Below, piece by piece: positions 41,849-51,245 of a stretch of 64,000 bases of DNA. Within the stretch, counting starts at the first letter, position 1, and the number at the start of each line of letters is the position of its first letter. Source of the DNA: Oleispirillum sp965228165. GTDB taxonomy: Bacteria; Pseudomonadota; Alphaproteobacteria; Rhodospirillales; Rhodospirillaceae. The position numbers were made by a program, and so were the translations under genes. The DNA lies in contig CBDDHB010000002.1 of NCBI GenBank assembly GCA_965228165.1, positions 620,001 through 684,000 on the forward strand, read 5' to 3'. The notes beneath the pieces are model-generated. The model saw only the letters and a program-made list of their open reading frames with translations. It ran no database searches and was not told the DNA's origin.

Positions 41849-43174
41849 ATGACCTCGACGACCAGCAAGCCCAACGACCTGTCCGCCCACTGGATGCCGT
41901 TTTCCGGCAACCGCTTTTTTCAGAAGCACCCGCGCCTGATCGCCCAGGCGGAAGGCTGCCACTACACCACCACCGACGGGCGGAAGCTGGTCGATGGCCT
42001 GTCCGGCCTGTGGTGCACCGGCGCCGGCCACGGCCGCAAGGAAATCACCACCGCGGTATCGCGCCAGATCGCCGACCTGGACTACGCGCCGGGCTTTCAG
42101 GCTGGTCATCCGCTGTCGTTCGAGCTGGCCAGCCGCATCGCCGCGCTGGCTCCGGGCGACCTGGACCATGTGTTCTTCGTCAACTCGGGGTCCGAGGCCG
42201 CCGACACCGCGATCAAGATGGCGCGCGGCTACTGGCGGGTGAAGGGCGAGGCGCAGCGCACCAAGGTGATCGGCCGCGCCAAGGCCTATCACGGCGTCAA
42301 CTTCGGCGGGATGAGCGTCGGCGGCATCTCGGGCAACCGCAAGATGTTCGGCACGGGGATCGACGCCGACCATCTGCGCCACACCCTGCTGGCGGAGAAC
42401 GCCTTCTCGCGCGGCCTTCCGGACAAGGGCGCGGAGTTGGCAGACGAACTGGAAGAGATCGTCGCCCTGCACGACGCCTCGACCATCGCGGCGGTGATCG
42501 TCGAGCCGTTCTCCGGTTCCGCCGGGGTGATCGTGCCGCCGAAGGGCTATTTGCAGCGCATCCGGCAGATTTGCGACAAGTACGGCTTCCTGTTGATCTT
42601 CGACGAGGTGATCTCGGGCTTCGGACGCACCGGCCAGATGTTCGGCGCGCAGGCGATGGGCGTCACCCCCGACATCATCAACGTGGCGAAGGCGATTTCC
42701 AACGGCGCGATTCCCCTGGGCGCGGTGATCGCCTCGCACCGCATCTATCAGACCTTCATGGACAACGGCGGCGCCGACTACGCCATCGAATTCCCGCACG
42801 GCTATACCTATTCCGGGCATCCGGTGGCCTGCGCCGCCGGTCTGGCGATGCTGGACATCTTCGAGAACGACGACCTTCTGGGCAAGTGCCAGGCGCTGAT
42901 CCCCTATTTCGAGGACGCCATCCACAGCCTGAAGGGCCTGCCCCACGTCGAGGACATCCGCAACTACGGCCTGGCGGGCGCGGTGCAGATCGCCTCCCTT
43001 CCCGGCGAGCCGGCGAAGCGTCCCTTCGAGATTTTCCAGAAGTGCTGGGACATGGGCGCCTACGTCCGCTGCGGCGGCAACACCCTGCAATTCGCCCCCG
43101 CCTTCATCGCGGAAAAGGCCGACATCGACCGGCTGTTCGGCATCGTCGCCGACGCCCTGAAGGCCCAGGCGTAA
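41849..43174 (+). CDS. aptA: Beta-alanine/omega-amino acid:pyruvate aminotransferase
   Basis: This PLP enzyme of class III transfers the amino group of beta-alanine to pyruvate, giving malonate semialdehyde and alanine. It has 441 residues with the family N-terminus HWMPFSGNRFFQKHPR, NSGSEAADTAIKMA, LLIFDEVISGFGRTG and the PLP lysine in NVAKAISNGAIPLGAV. ATG 41849 is preferred because GGAG precedes it. The following gene, mmsA, consumes the product, forming a two-gene catabolic operon. Confidence 0.9.
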   Translation: MTSTTSKPNDLSAHWMPFSGNRFFQKHPRLIAQAEGCHYTTTDGRKLVDGLSGLWCTGAGHGRKEITTAVSRQIADLDYAPGFQAGHPLSFELASRIAALAPGDLDHVFFVNSGSEAADTAIKMARGYWRVKGEAQRTKVIGRAKAYHGVNFGGMSVGGISGNRKMFGTGIDADHLRHTLLAENAFSRGLPDKGAELADELEEIVALHDASTIAAVIVEPFSGSAGVIVPPKGYLQRIRQICDKYGFLLIFDEVISGFGRTGQMFGAQAMGVTPDIINVAKAISNGAIPLGAVIASHRIYQTFMDNGGADYAIEFPHGYTYSGHPVACAAGLAMLDIFENDDLLGKCQALIPYFEDAIHSLKGLPHVEDIRNYGLAGAVQIASLPGEPAKRPFEIFQKCWDMGAYVRCGGNTLQFAPAFIAEKADIDRLFGIVADALKAQA

Positions 43175-43202
43175 GTATCAACCCAAGGCAACGGAACCTC
43201 AG

Positions 43203-44702
43203 ATGAACACCATCGGACACTTCGTCGGCGGCCGCGCCATCGCCGCCACCGGCCGCACCCTGGACGTCTTCAACCCCGCCCTCGGCAAGCCGGTGGCCAA
43301 GGTGGCGCTCGCCACCGCCGCCGAAACCGCCGCCGCGATCGAAACCGCGCACGCCGCCTTTCCGGCGTGGGCGGCGACCCCGGTGGCGAAGCGCGCCCAG
43401 GTGATGTTCCGCTTCAAGGCGCTGCTGGACGCCAACGCGGCGCGCATCTGCGCCGCGATCGCCGAACAGCACGGCAAGACCCTGGACGACGCCCAGGGCG
43501 AGCTGATGCGCGGCATCGAAATCGTCGAGTACGCCTGCGGCGCGGGCGAGCTGCTGAAGGGCGAGCACTCCAAGAACGTCGGCCCGGGGATCGACGCCTG
43601 GAGCGAGTTCCAGCCCCTGGGCGTGGTGGCGGGGATCACCCCGTTCAACTTCCCCGCCATGGTGCCGATGTGGATGTTCCCGATGGCGATCGTCTGCGGC
43701 AACGCCTTCGTCCTGAAACCTTCGGAACGCGATCCCGGCGCCGCCCTGATCCTTGCCGAACTGTTGCAGGAAGCGGGCCTGCCCGACGGCGTCTTCAACG
43801 TGATCAACGGCGACAAGGAGGCGGTGGACGTCCTTCTGGCGCATCCGCTGGTCAAGGCGATCAGCTTCGTCGGCTCCACCCCGATCGCCGAGATCATCCA
43901 CCGCACCGGCACCGCCAACGGCAAGCGGGTGCAGGCCCTGGGCGGCGCGAAGAACCACGCCATCGTGATGCCCGACGCCGACCTCGACGCCGCCGTCGCG
44001 GCGATGATCGGCGCGGCCTTCGGCTCGGCGGGCGAACGCTGCATGGCGATTTCGGTCGCGGTCTGCGTCGGCGACACCGTGGCCGACGATCTGGTCGCCC
44101 GCCTGAAAGGCGCGATCGCCAAGATCAAGGTCGGCGCGTACACCCAGTCGGGCATCGACATGGGCCCGGTGATCACCCGGCAGAGCCAGGAAAGAATCCA
44201 GGACTACGTCACTTCGGGGGTGAAGGACGGCGCGGAACTGGTGGTGGACGGTCGCAGCCTGAAGGTGCCCGGATTCGAGGACGGCTTCTTCGTCGGCCCC
44301 TGCCTGCTCGACCGGGTGAAGCCGGGGATGCGCGTCTACACCGACGAAATCTTCGGCCCGGTCCTGTGCGTGGTGCGGGTTTCCACCCTGCACGAGGGGA
44401 TGGCGCTGATCGACGCCCACGAATTCGGCAACGGCACCTGCCTGTTCACCCGCGACGGCGAAGCGGCGCGCTATTTCACCGACAACATCCAGGTCGGCAT
44501 GGTCGGCGTCAACGTGCCGCTGCCGGTGCCGGTGGCGTACCACAGCTTCGGCGGCTGGAAGCGGTCGCTGTTCGGCGATCTGCACATCTATGGCCCGGAT
44601 TCGATCCGCTTCTACACCCGGCGCAAGGCGATCACCCAGCGCTGGCCGTCCAGCGGCATCGAGGAAAAGACCCAGTTCGCCTTCCCCAACATGGCGCGCT
44701 GA
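43203..44702 (+). CDS. mmsA: CoA-acylating (methyl)malonate-semialdehyde dehydrogenase
   Basis: The 499-residue aldehyde dehydrogenase converts malonate semialdehyde to acetyl-CoA, or methylmalonate semialdehyde to propionyl-CoA, with NAD and CoA. Diagnostic segments are GVVAGITPFNFPAMVPMWMF, KPSERDPGAAL, ALGGAKNHAIVMPDADLD and the catalytic Cys in GSAGERCMAISVAV. It completes the beta-alanine pathway started by the upstream aminotransferase and could also serve valine or myo-inositol breakdown. Confidence 0.94.
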   Translation: MNTIGHFVGGRAIAATGRTLDVFNPALGKPVAKVALATAAETAAAIETAHAAFPAWAATPVAKRAQVMFRFKALLDANAARICAAIAEQHGKTLDDAQGELMRGIEIVEYACGAGELLKGEHSKNVGPGIDAWSEFQPLGVVAGITPFNFPAMVPMWMFPMAIVCGNAFVLKPSERDPGAALILAELLQEAGLPDGVFNVINGDKEAVDVLLAHPLVKAISFVGSTPIAEIIHRTGTANGKRVQALGGAKNHAIVMPDADLDAAVAAMIGAAFGSAGERCMAISVAVCVGDTVADDLVARLKGAIAKIKVGAYTQSGIDMGPVITRQSQERIQDYVTSGVKDGAELVVDGRSLKVPGFEDGFFVGPCLLDRVKPGMRVYTDEIFGPVLCVVRVSTLHEGMALIDAHEFGNGTCLFTRDGEAARYFTDNIQVGMVGVNVPLPVPVAYHSFGGWKRSLFGDLHIYGPDSIRFYTRRKAITQRWPSSGIEEKTQFAFPNMAR

Positions 44703-44726
44703 TCTCCTCCTTTTCCGCATCGCGCC

Positions 44727-44769
44727 GACGAACCGGCGAAGCCCGACGGGCTTCGCCGGTTCGTCTTTT
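44727..44769 (+). terminator. Rho-independent terminator after mmsA
   Basis: An 18-bp perfect stem (44727-44744 with 44748-44765, GACGAACCGGCG paired with CGCCGGTTCGTC at the outer ends) closes on a three-base GAC loop and is followed by TTTTCC. It ends the aptA-mmsA operon. Confidence 0.85.
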
Positions 44770-44845
44770 CCGTGGTAGTCTCGACCGGTTCCTCCCCGCG
44801 CAAGGACCCCCACGATTGCCCGCCCCGACGACCTTTTCCTTCAAC

Positions 44846-47047
44846 ATGCTGCTGACCTTCACGGTGCTGGCCGGAATGCTGGCACTGTTCGTGCGCGACG
44901 CCCATCCGCCGCACCTGGTGGCGATGGGGGCGCTGTCCATCCTCCTGGCCGCCGGGGTGATCGATACTCCATCCACCCTGGCGCTGTTCGGCAATCCGGC
45001 GACCACCGCCATCGCCTGCATGTTCATCCTCAGCGCGGCTTTGGAACGCACCGGAGTGATCGACCTGCTGGGCCGGGGCATCCTGGCCCTGGCGGAGCGC
45101 CGCCGCCTGGGCGCGGTCGCGGCGCTGATGGCCGGAGTGGCCGCGGTCTCCGCCTTCATGAACAACACCCCGGTGGTCATCGTCATGGCGCCGGTGGTCG
45201 TCGCGGTCGCCCGAGAACTCCAGGAAAGCCCGTCCAAATACCTGATTCCGCTGTCCTACATGGCGATTCTGGGGGGAACCTGCACCCTGATCGGCACCTC
45301 GACCAACATTCTCGCCGACGGCGTCGCCACGGCGCAGGGGCTGGCCCCCTTCAGCATGTTCGAGATTTCCGGCGCGGGCATCGTCATGGCGGCGGTGGGG
45401 GCGTTGTTCCTGGGCACCGTGGGGCGGCGCCTGTTGCCCACGCGCGACACCCTGCGGAACGAAATCCTGGCCGAGGAGCGGGGACCGCACAAACGCTTCC
45501 TTGCCGAGGCGATGGTGCCGCCCGGTTCTCCCCTGATCGGCCGCACCCTGAACGAGGTGCGTTTCAGCGCCGAAGCGGATTACGAAATCCTCGACCTCAT
45601 CCGCAACGACAACGGCGCGCGCAACAACGGCTTCGCCACCCTGATGCAGGCGGTGCGCGGCCTGCGCAACGGCGCGGCGACCGAACCGGCGGGCCCCCGT
45701 TCCACCTTGCGCGATATCCCCTTGCAGGCGGGCGACCGCCTGGTCTTCAAGACCGACCAGACGGAGCTTCTGGAAATCCGCGAAAGCACCGGCATCTCGT
45801 TCGAGGCGGGATCCTATGCCGCCCTGCCCGCGCGGGAAACCACCCTGGCCGAGGGAGTGATCGGCCCCAATTCCCGCTTCGCCGGGCAGACCCCGTCGGC
45901 GCTGCGCCTGCGCCGCCGCCACGGCAGCTATATTCTGGCGGTGCATCGCGACCAGCGCAACATCACCGCCAATTTCGATTCCTTCCGCCTGCGCCACGGC
46001 GACGTGCTGCTGCTGGAGGGTCCGCAAGAGGAAATCGACCGCCTGTTCGCGCAGGAGGACGTCCTGCCGATCACCCAGGTGGCGCGCCGCCCGCTACACC
46101 CCGTCCGCGCGGCGATCGCCACCTTGACGATCCTGGGAGTGGTCGGGCTGGCGGCGCTGGAGGTCATGCCCATCGCGGGGCTGGCCATTCCCGGCGCGAT
46201 GCTGGTCGTCCTGACCGGTTGCGTCTCCCTGGAAAAGGCCTACGAGGCGATCGAATGGCGCATCCTGATGCTGATTTTCGGCATGCTGGGACTGTCGCTG
46301 GCGATGGAGCGTTCCGGCGCGGCCCGTCTGATCGTCGAAACCGCGGCGGACCTGGTGCGGGATCTCGGCCCTCTCGCGGTGCTCGCCACCGTCTATTTCC
46401 TGACCTCGCTGTTGACCGAGATCATGAGCAACAACGCCACCGCGGTGCTGATGACCCCCATCGTCATCGGCGTCGCGCAACAGACCGGCATCGACCCGCG
46501 CCCCCTGGTGGTCGCGGTGATGCTGGGGGCATCGGCCAGTTCCGCCACCCCGATCGGCTATCAGACCAACACCTACGTCTACAACATCGGCAACTACCGC
46601 TTCGGTGATTTCCTGCGGATCGGCGTGCCGATGAATCTGCTGATGCTGGCGGTGGCGGTAACGGTGATCCCGCGCTCACTTCGGCCTGGCGTTGATTCCC
46701 AGGATCGCGGCGATGACGGCGTTGACCTTGAGTTCGCGGCGCGCCCCGTCCTCGTCGAAGAACGAGATCACGTAAACCCAGGCGCCGCCTTCCTTGACCA
46801 GCTTGGTGGCGTCGATTTCGCCCTCGATCACCGGCATCACCCGGTCGAGCACCGCCGCCAGCGGCATCACGTCGTGCCCCTCGGGCAAGGCGGGCAAGGC
46901 GGCGGTTTCGTCGGCAAGCGCCGACGACGCGGCCAGCGCGGCGAATGCGCCCGCGAAGACCCGGCATCCCCACCACGACATCCGCATGGAACCACCCCAC
47001 ACCGCCTTGAAGGGCCGCACTTTAGACCAGTTCGCGCAAGGGCGTAA
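44846..47047 (+). CDS. SLC13/ArsB-type anion transporter with RCK_C domains, extended C-terminus
   Basis: This divalent-anion:Na+ symporter-type protein has two blocks of membrane helices (about residues 1-200 and 420-610) around two TrkA-C (RCK_C) domains with repeats such as GSPLIGRTLNEVRFSAE and GDRLVFKTDQTE. Conserved membrane motifs include MNNTPVVIVMAP, GGTCTLIGTSTNI, MSNNATAVLMTPI and ATPIGYQTNTYV. Family members end soon after the last helix (near MLAVAVTVIPR). Here the frame continues about 120 more residues through the antisense of the next gene, suggesting a lost stop or frameshift near 46675. The substrate may be sulfate, citrate or another dicarboxylate. Confidence 0.85.
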   Translation: MLLTFTVLAGMLALFVRDAHPPHLVAMGALSILLAAGVIDTPSTLALFGNPATTAIACMFILSAALERTGVIDLLGRGILALAERRRLGAVAALMAGVAAVSAFMNNTPVVIVMAPVVVAVARELQESPSKYLIPLSYMAILGGTCTLIGTSTNILADGVATAQGLAPFSMFEISGAGIVMAAVGALFLGTVGRRLLPTRDTLRNEILAEERGPHKRFLAEAMVPPGSPLIGRTLNEVRFSAEADYEILDLIRNDNGARNNGFATLMQAVRGLRNGAATEPAGPRSTLRDIPLQAGDRLVFKTDQTELLEIRESTGISFEAGSYAALPARETTLAEGVIGPNSRFAGQTPSALRLRRRHGSYILAVHRDQRNITANFDSFRLRHGDVLLLEGPQEEIDRLFAQEDVLPITQVARRPLHPVRAAIATLTILGVVGLAALEVMPIAGLAIPGAMLVVLTGCVSLEKAYEAIEWRILMLIFGMLGLSLAMERSGAARLIVETAADLVRDLGPLAVLATVYFLTSLLTEIMSNNATAVLMTPIVIGVAQQTGIDPRPLVVAVMLGASASSATPIGYQTNTYVYNIGNYRFGDFLRIGVPMNLLMLAVAVTVIPRSLRPGVDSQDRGDDGVDLEFAARPVLVEERDHVNPGAAFLDQLGGVDFALDHRHHPVEHRRQRHHVVPLGQGGQGGGFVGKRRRRGQRGECAREDPASPPRHPHGTTPHRLEGPHFRPVRARA
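46676..46987 (-). CDS. Secreted PepSY-like small protein
   Basis: This protein of about 103 residues has a signal peptide ending SSALA and then a single PepSY-like fold (PLAAVLDRVMPVIEGEID, GGAWVYVISFFDEDGARREL). Small periplasmic PepSY proteins are thought to modulate proteases or sensor kinases. Starts at 46987 or 46981 are both reasonable. Its 3' end meets the SLC13 gene, whose extended frame runs antisense through it. Confidence 0.65.
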   Translation of the reverse strand: MRMSWWGCRVFAGAFAALAASSALADETAALPALPEGHDVMPLAAVLDRVMPVIEGEIDATKLVKEGGAWVYVISFFDEDGARRELKVNAVIAAILGINARPK

Positions 47048-47074
47048 ACCACAATCCCCGCCGGTCGCGCCGGG

Positions 47075-47110
47075 TTGACGGCATTAGTATATTAGATTAT
47101 CTTAATATGA
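47075..47110 (+). promoter_or_regulatory. AT-rich promoter and palindrome upstream of the TsoY-family gene
   Basis: TTGACG (47075-47080) and TATCTT (47098-47103) are spaced by 17 bp. Between and over the -10 runs an AT-rich inverted repeat, ATATTA-N8-TAATAT (47089-47108), very unlike the surrounding G+C-rich DNA. This resembles sites of ArsR/SmtB-type repressors. The gene start is 32 bp further on. Confidence 0.5.
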
Positions 47111-47141
47111 AAGTCCAACCGCACCGTTCCGTGGAGCCGCC

Positions 47142-48356
47142 ATGCCGACCCCTTCCCGCCCCGCCGACGCCTCCTATTCCCCGCTCTATTTCCTCGCCGC
47201 GCTGGGCAACGGCGGTCTGGCGGTTTCCTTTTTCGTCTACCTTCAGTTCCTTCTTCCCCATCCGGCGACGCCGATTCCGGTATTCGAGGACGTACGGGCG
47301 GCGCTGCTGCGGGCCGATTCGGGTTCGCTTCTGGTGGAAATGTGTCTGGTCGCGATCCTCTGGTTCGCCGCGCGCCACCTCAAACTGATGGCGTGGAACC
47401 TGCGCCGTTGCCGGGCCATCCGAAGGCAAGACGGCGCATGCGCCCCAAGCGGCGCCGCCGAAGTGTCGATGATGGCCCTTCCCCTGGCCTCCGCGATGAC
47501 GATCAACGTTCTGTTCGTGCTGGGCGCGCTGTTCGTTCCCGGACTCTGGTCGGTGGTCGAGTGGCTGTTTCCGGCGGCCCTTGCCGGATTCGCGATCGTG
47601 GGTGCCTTCGCCTTGCGCATCCTGCTGCGTTACCTCGGCCGCATGCTGGTCGAAGGCGGCTATGGCGCCGCCGCCGCGGCCGGGTTCGGCCAGCTGATCG
47701 CCACCTTCGCGCTGGCGATGGTCGCGGTGGGATTCGCCGCTCCGGCGGCGATGTCGGCGACGCCCGCCTGGGTGGCGATCGGCATGATCGGATCGATTTT
47801 CTTCCTCTCGGCGGCGGGAATTCTCGGTCTGGCCTGGCTGGTGATGGGCCTGTGCGACGCCAAGGAACACGGGATCTCTGCGGAAGCCGCACCCTCGATC
47901 TGGATCGTCATTCCCATCCTGACCGTGGGCGGGATCGCCCTGCTCCGGCTTTTTCACGGCGTATCGACGATATGGCCGCAAGCGCCCCATGCGGTGACAT
48001 GGCTGCCGATGATGACCGCGATCCTTTCGGTCCAGGTTCTGTTCGGCCTGCTCGGCTGGACGGTGATGAATCGGATCGGCTATTTCGCGCGCCACCTGCG
48101 CGGAGACGACCGCAGCGCCGGAGCCTACGCGCTGATCTGCCCCGGCGTCGCCCTGATGGTGTTCGGGATGTTCTACGTCCACGCCGGGCTGATTCAGGGG
48201 GGATTGGTCGAATCCGGCGGATGGCTGCATTTCGCCCTGATCCTGCCGCTTGCGGCGGTGCAGGAGCTCACCATCCTGACGATCCTTCGCCTCGATCGCC
48301 GCCACTTCGCCGCGCCCCGCCTTCGGGAACGGCCGAGCCTTGCGAAAAGCCTGTAA
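47142..48356 (+). CDS. TsoY-family ten-helix membrane protein (cysteine form)
   Basis: This 404-residue integral membrane protein has about ten helices, loosely related to TehA-like transporters. The start SYSPLYFLAALGNGGLAVSF, then HPATPIPVFEDV and YALICPGVALMV, match the TsoY family, in which some members contain selenocysteine. Here the likely position is an ordinary Cys in CPGVAL, with no in-frame TGA. GGAG precedes ATG 47142. The role is unknown, though the family occurs near sulfur or redox genes. Assignment is from memory of the family pattern. Confidence 0.6.
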   Translation: MPTPSRPADASYSPLYFLAALGNGGLAVSFFVYLQFLLPHPATPIPVFEDVRAALLRADSGSLLVEMCLVAILWFAARHLKLMAWNLRRCRAIRRQDGACAPSGAAEVSMMALPLASAMTINVLFVLGALFVPGLWSVVEWLFPAALAGFAIVGAFALRILLRYLGRMLVEGGYGAAAAAGFGQLIATFALAMVAVGFAAPAAMSATPAWVAIGMIGSIFFLSAAGILGLAWLVMGLCDAKEHGISAEAAPSIWIVIPILTVGGIALLRLFHGVSTIWPQAPHAVTWLPMMTAILSVQVLFGLLGWTVMNRIGYFARHLRGDDRSAGAYALICPGVALMVFGMFYVHAGLIQGGLVESGGWLHFALILPLAAVQELTILTILRLDRRHFAAPRLRERPSLAKSL

Positions 48357-48373
48357 TCGGAACCGGGGCGCGG

Positions 48374-49501
48374 TCAATCCAGGGTCATGCGATAGCGCCG
48401 CACCGCGACCAGCCCCGCCGCCGCCAGAAAGGCGGCGATCGCCAGAAGATCGAACAGGATCTCCGCGCCGCCGCTGCCCTTCAGCAGGATGCCGCGCACG
48501 ATGCGCAGGAAGTGGGTCAGCGGCAGGCATTCGCCGATCGCCTGCGCCCAGACCGGCATCCCCCGGAAGGGAAACATGAACCCCGACAGCAGGATCGACG
48601 GCAGAAAGAAGAAGAACCCCATCTGCACCGCCTGCAACTGGTTCGCGGCGATGGTGGAAAAGGTGAACCCCACCGCCAGATTGGCGGTGATGAAGACGAC
48701 GGTGGCGGCGGACAGAAGGGTCAGGCTGCCCAGCATCGGCACCGCGAACAACAGCTTCGCCACCCCCAGAATGAACACCACCTGGGCATAGCCGATCAGG
48801 ATGTAGGGAACGATCTTGCCGATCATCACCTCGGTCGGGCGCAGCGGCATGGACAGCAGGTTTTCCATGGTGCCGCGCTCGCGTTCGCGGGTGACCGCCA
48901 GACAGGTCATGATCACCATGGTCATGGTCAGCACCACCCCCATCAGACCGGGGACGACGTTGAAGGCGGTTTCCCCCTCCGGGTTGTAGCGGCGGTGCAC
49001 CACCAGATCGAAGGGCGGGGCGGAGCGGACCAGCGCCGCGTGCGCCCCGGCGAGTTCGCGGTCGGCGGCGGACGACGACAGACGTTCCAGCGCGGCAAGG
49101 GCGTTGGCGGTGGCGGCGGGATCGGTGGCGTCGGCCTCGACCAGCAATTGCGGGCGTTCGCCGCGCAGCACCCGGCGGGAAAGATCCGCCGGAACCGTCA
49201 GCACGAACTGCGCCTTGCCGGTGGCGATGATATCCTCCACTTCCGCCTCGCCGTCGGGAAAGAGCACCACGTCGAAATAGCCCGAGGCGCGCATCGCCGC
49301 CACCACCGCCCGCCCCACCGGCCCCCGGTCGGCGTCGCGGATCGCGGTGGGCAGATGCTTGGGATCGGAATTGATCGCGAAGCCGAACAGCAGAAGCTGC
49401 AACAACGGAATCCCCACCATCATGCCGAAGGTCAGGCGGTCGCGGCGGATTTGCACGAATTCCTTGAAGATCATCGCGGACAGGCGGGCGAAGGAAAACA
49501 C
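48374..49501 (-). CDS. ABC-2 type exporter permease
   Basis: This 375-residue protein of the YhhJ/YbhR type has one N-terminal helix, a large periplasmic domain (about residues 40-180) and five C-terminal helices, including TMVIMTCLAVTRERERGTMENLLSMP, the usual ABC-2 loop. GTG 49501 lies two bases past the ATPase stop. With the ATPase and the HlyD-type protein it forms a multidrug or metabolite exporter under a TetR repressor. Confidence 0.88.
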   Translation of the reverse strand: MFSFARLSAMIFKEFVQIRRDRLTFGMMVGIPLLQLLLFGFAINSDPKHLPTAIRDADRGPVGRAVVAAMRASGYFDVVLFPDGEAEVEDIIATGKAQFVLTVPADLSRRVLRGERPQLLVEADATDPAATANALAALERLSSSAADRELAGAHAALVRSAPPFDLVVHRRYNPEGETAFNVVPGLMGVVLTMTMVIMTCLAVTRERERGTMENLLSMPLRPTEVMIGKIVPYILIGYAQVVFILGVAKLLFAVPMLGSLTLLSAATVVFITANLAVGFTFSTIAANQLQAVQMGFFFFLPSILLSGFMFPFRGMPVWAQAIGECLPLTHFLRIVRGILLKGSGGAEILFDLLAIAAFLAAAGLVAVRRYRMTLD

Positions 49502-49503
49502 GG

Positions 49504-50436
49504 TCAGGCCCTCCCCCCGGCGAAGTTGTCGCGGCTTTCCGCCATCAGGTGGATGAAGGCGTCTTCCAGGTTGGGGGCGGCGGGAGCCCACGCGACGCCG
49601 GTTTCCGCGGTCAGGCGGTCCAGCGCGTCGGCCAACGCCGCCGCGTCGCCGCCCGCGACGTGCGCGTCCGCCCCCATCGCGGTCGCGGTCTCGACGCCGG
49701 ACAGGGCCTTCAGCCGCGCGATCAGACGCGGATCGCCGCCGCCCGCCACCGTCGTCGCGCGCAATCCGGTGGCGGCGATCACCTCCGCCACCGTGCCGCG
49801 CGCCAAAAGACGGCCATAGGCGATATAGGCGATGGCGTGGCAGCGCTCCGCCTCGTCCATGTAGTGGGTGGAGACCAGCACCGTCATCCCCTCCGCCGCG
49901 AAGCCGTGGATGCGGTCCCAGAACTCGCGCCGCGCCTTGGGGTCCACCCCCGCCGTCGGCTCGTCCAGAAGCAGCAGGCGGGGCCGATGCAGAATCGCCG
50001 CCGCCAGGGCCAGGCGCTGTTTCCAGCCGCCCGACAGGCTGCCCGCGAGTTGCCGCCGCCGGTCGGCCAGCCCCATCCGTTCCACCGCCTCGTCCACCCG
50101 CGCGCGGCGGTCGGCGATGCCGTGAACCCGCGCCACGAAATCCAGGTTCTCCGCCACCGTCATGTCCTCGTACAGGGAGAACCGCTGCGTCATGTAGCCC
50201 GCCTGCCGCTTGATCTCGGCGGCCTCGCGCCGGATATCGAGGCCGAGGCACGCGCCCTCCCCCGCGTCCACGGTCAACAGCCCGCAGAGCATGCGGATGG
50301 TGTTGGTCTTGCCCGACCCGTTGGGGCCGAGGAACCCCATGATCCGCCCTTCCTCCACCGTCAGATCGACGCCATCGACCACGGTGCGGCCGGAAAACCG
50401 CTTGGTCAGGCCGGTGACGGCGATGGCGGCGGTCAT
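49504..50436 (-). CDS. ABC exporter ATP-binding protein
   Basis: The 310-residue ATPase shows Walker A GPNGSGKTNTIRM, signature LSGGWKQRLALA, Walker B LLLLDEPTAGVDP and the switch His in STHYMDEA. The Thr-to-Asn change just after the Walker A Lys-Thr (KTN rather than KTT/KST) is tolerated in this family. ATG 50436 overlaps the adaptor stop. It energises the adjacent ABC-2 permease. Confidence 0.92.
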   Translation of the reverse strand: MTAAIAVTGLTKRFSGRTVVDGVDLTVEEGRIMGFLGPNGSGKTNTIRMLCGLLTVDAGEGACLGLDIRREAAEIKRQAGYMTQRFSLYEDMTVAENLDFVARVHGIADRRARVDEAVERMGLADRRRQLAGSLSGGWKQRLALAAAILHRPRLLLLDEPTAGVDPKARREFWDRIHGFAAEGMTVLVSTHYMDEAERCHAIAYIAYGRLLARGTVAEVIAATGLRATTVAGGGDPRLIARLKALSGVETATAMGADAHVAGGDAAALADALDRLTAETGVAWAPAAPNLEDAFIHLMAESRDNFAGGRA

Positions 50437-51245
50437 CGCGCCGCCTTCGGCAGCCGGATCTCCACCGGCTGTCCGGGATGCAGGCGCGGCGCGGTGGCGG
50501 CGTCGGGCTTCAACTCGACCAGGAAGGTCAGCTTGTCGCGGCCGTCGCGGGAATAGAGCACCGGCGGCGCATAGGCGGCCTCGCCGGAGACGAAGGCGAC
50601 GGTCGCCGTCGCCCCCGCCGGACAGGCCGCGCAGACCAGCTCCGCCGTCCGTCCCTCGGACAGCGCCGCCAGTCGCGCCGCCCCCAGATACGCCCGCACC
50701 ACCACGTTGCCGGGGGGAAGAAGCCGCACCGCCGCCTGCCCGGCGGCGATCACCTCTCCGGCGCGGAACAGCACGTCCTCCACCCGCGCCGCGACCGGGG
50801 CGAAGGCGGTCCGTTCCGCCAGCGCCACCCGCGCCCGATCCGCCGCCGCCCGCGCCGCCGCCACCGCTTCCGCCGCCGCGCCCTGCGCCGCCACCGCCGA
50901 ATCCAGCTTCGCCTCGGTCGCCGCCGGGGTGCCGATCAGGCCGCGCTGCCGCCGCAACTCGGCATCGGCAAGGCGCAAATTGGCCTCCGCCTGACGCAGC
51001 TTCGCCTCCGCCTCGGACAGCGCCGCCTCCTCCGCGCGCGCGTCCAGGCGGAACACCGCGTCGCCCGCCGCCACCCGGTCGCCCCGCGCCGCCGTCATCT
51101 CGACGATGCGGCCGCCGACCGGCAGCCCCAGGTTGACGAAATCTCCCTCGACGTAACCCTGCACCGCCTCCGGCGCCGTTTCCGGACAGCCCCCCAGAAG
51201 GACGCAGGCGAGGACCAGGGGAATCGCACGCAAGCCATCGGTCAT
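50433..51245 (-). CDS. HlyD-family periplasmic adaptor lipoprotein
   Basis: The 270-residue membrane-fusion protein is anchored as a lipoprotein (VLLGGC, C20). A biotinyl-lipoyl-like domain (VEGDFVNLGLPVGGRI, GDRVAAGDAVFRLDA) surrounds a coiled coil rich in Ala and Glu. It is of the YhiI/YbhG type that pairs with ABC-2 exporters. Its ATG overlaps the TetR stop as ATGA, and its stop overlaps the ATPase start, so the four genes form a tight operon. Confidence 0.88.
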   Translation of the reverse strand: MTDGLRAIPLVLACVLLGGCPETAPEAVQGYVEGDFVNLGLPVGGRIVEMTAARGDRVAAGDAVFRLDARAEEAALSEAEAKLRQAEANLRLADAELRRQRGLIGTPAATEAKLDSAVAAQGAAAEAVAAARAAADRARVALAERTAFAPVAARVEDVLFRAGEVIAAGQAAVRLLPPGNVVVRAYLGAARLAALSEGRTAELVCAACPAGATATVAFVSGEAAYAPPVLYSRDGRDKLTFLVELKPDAATAPRLHPGQPVEIRLPKAAR

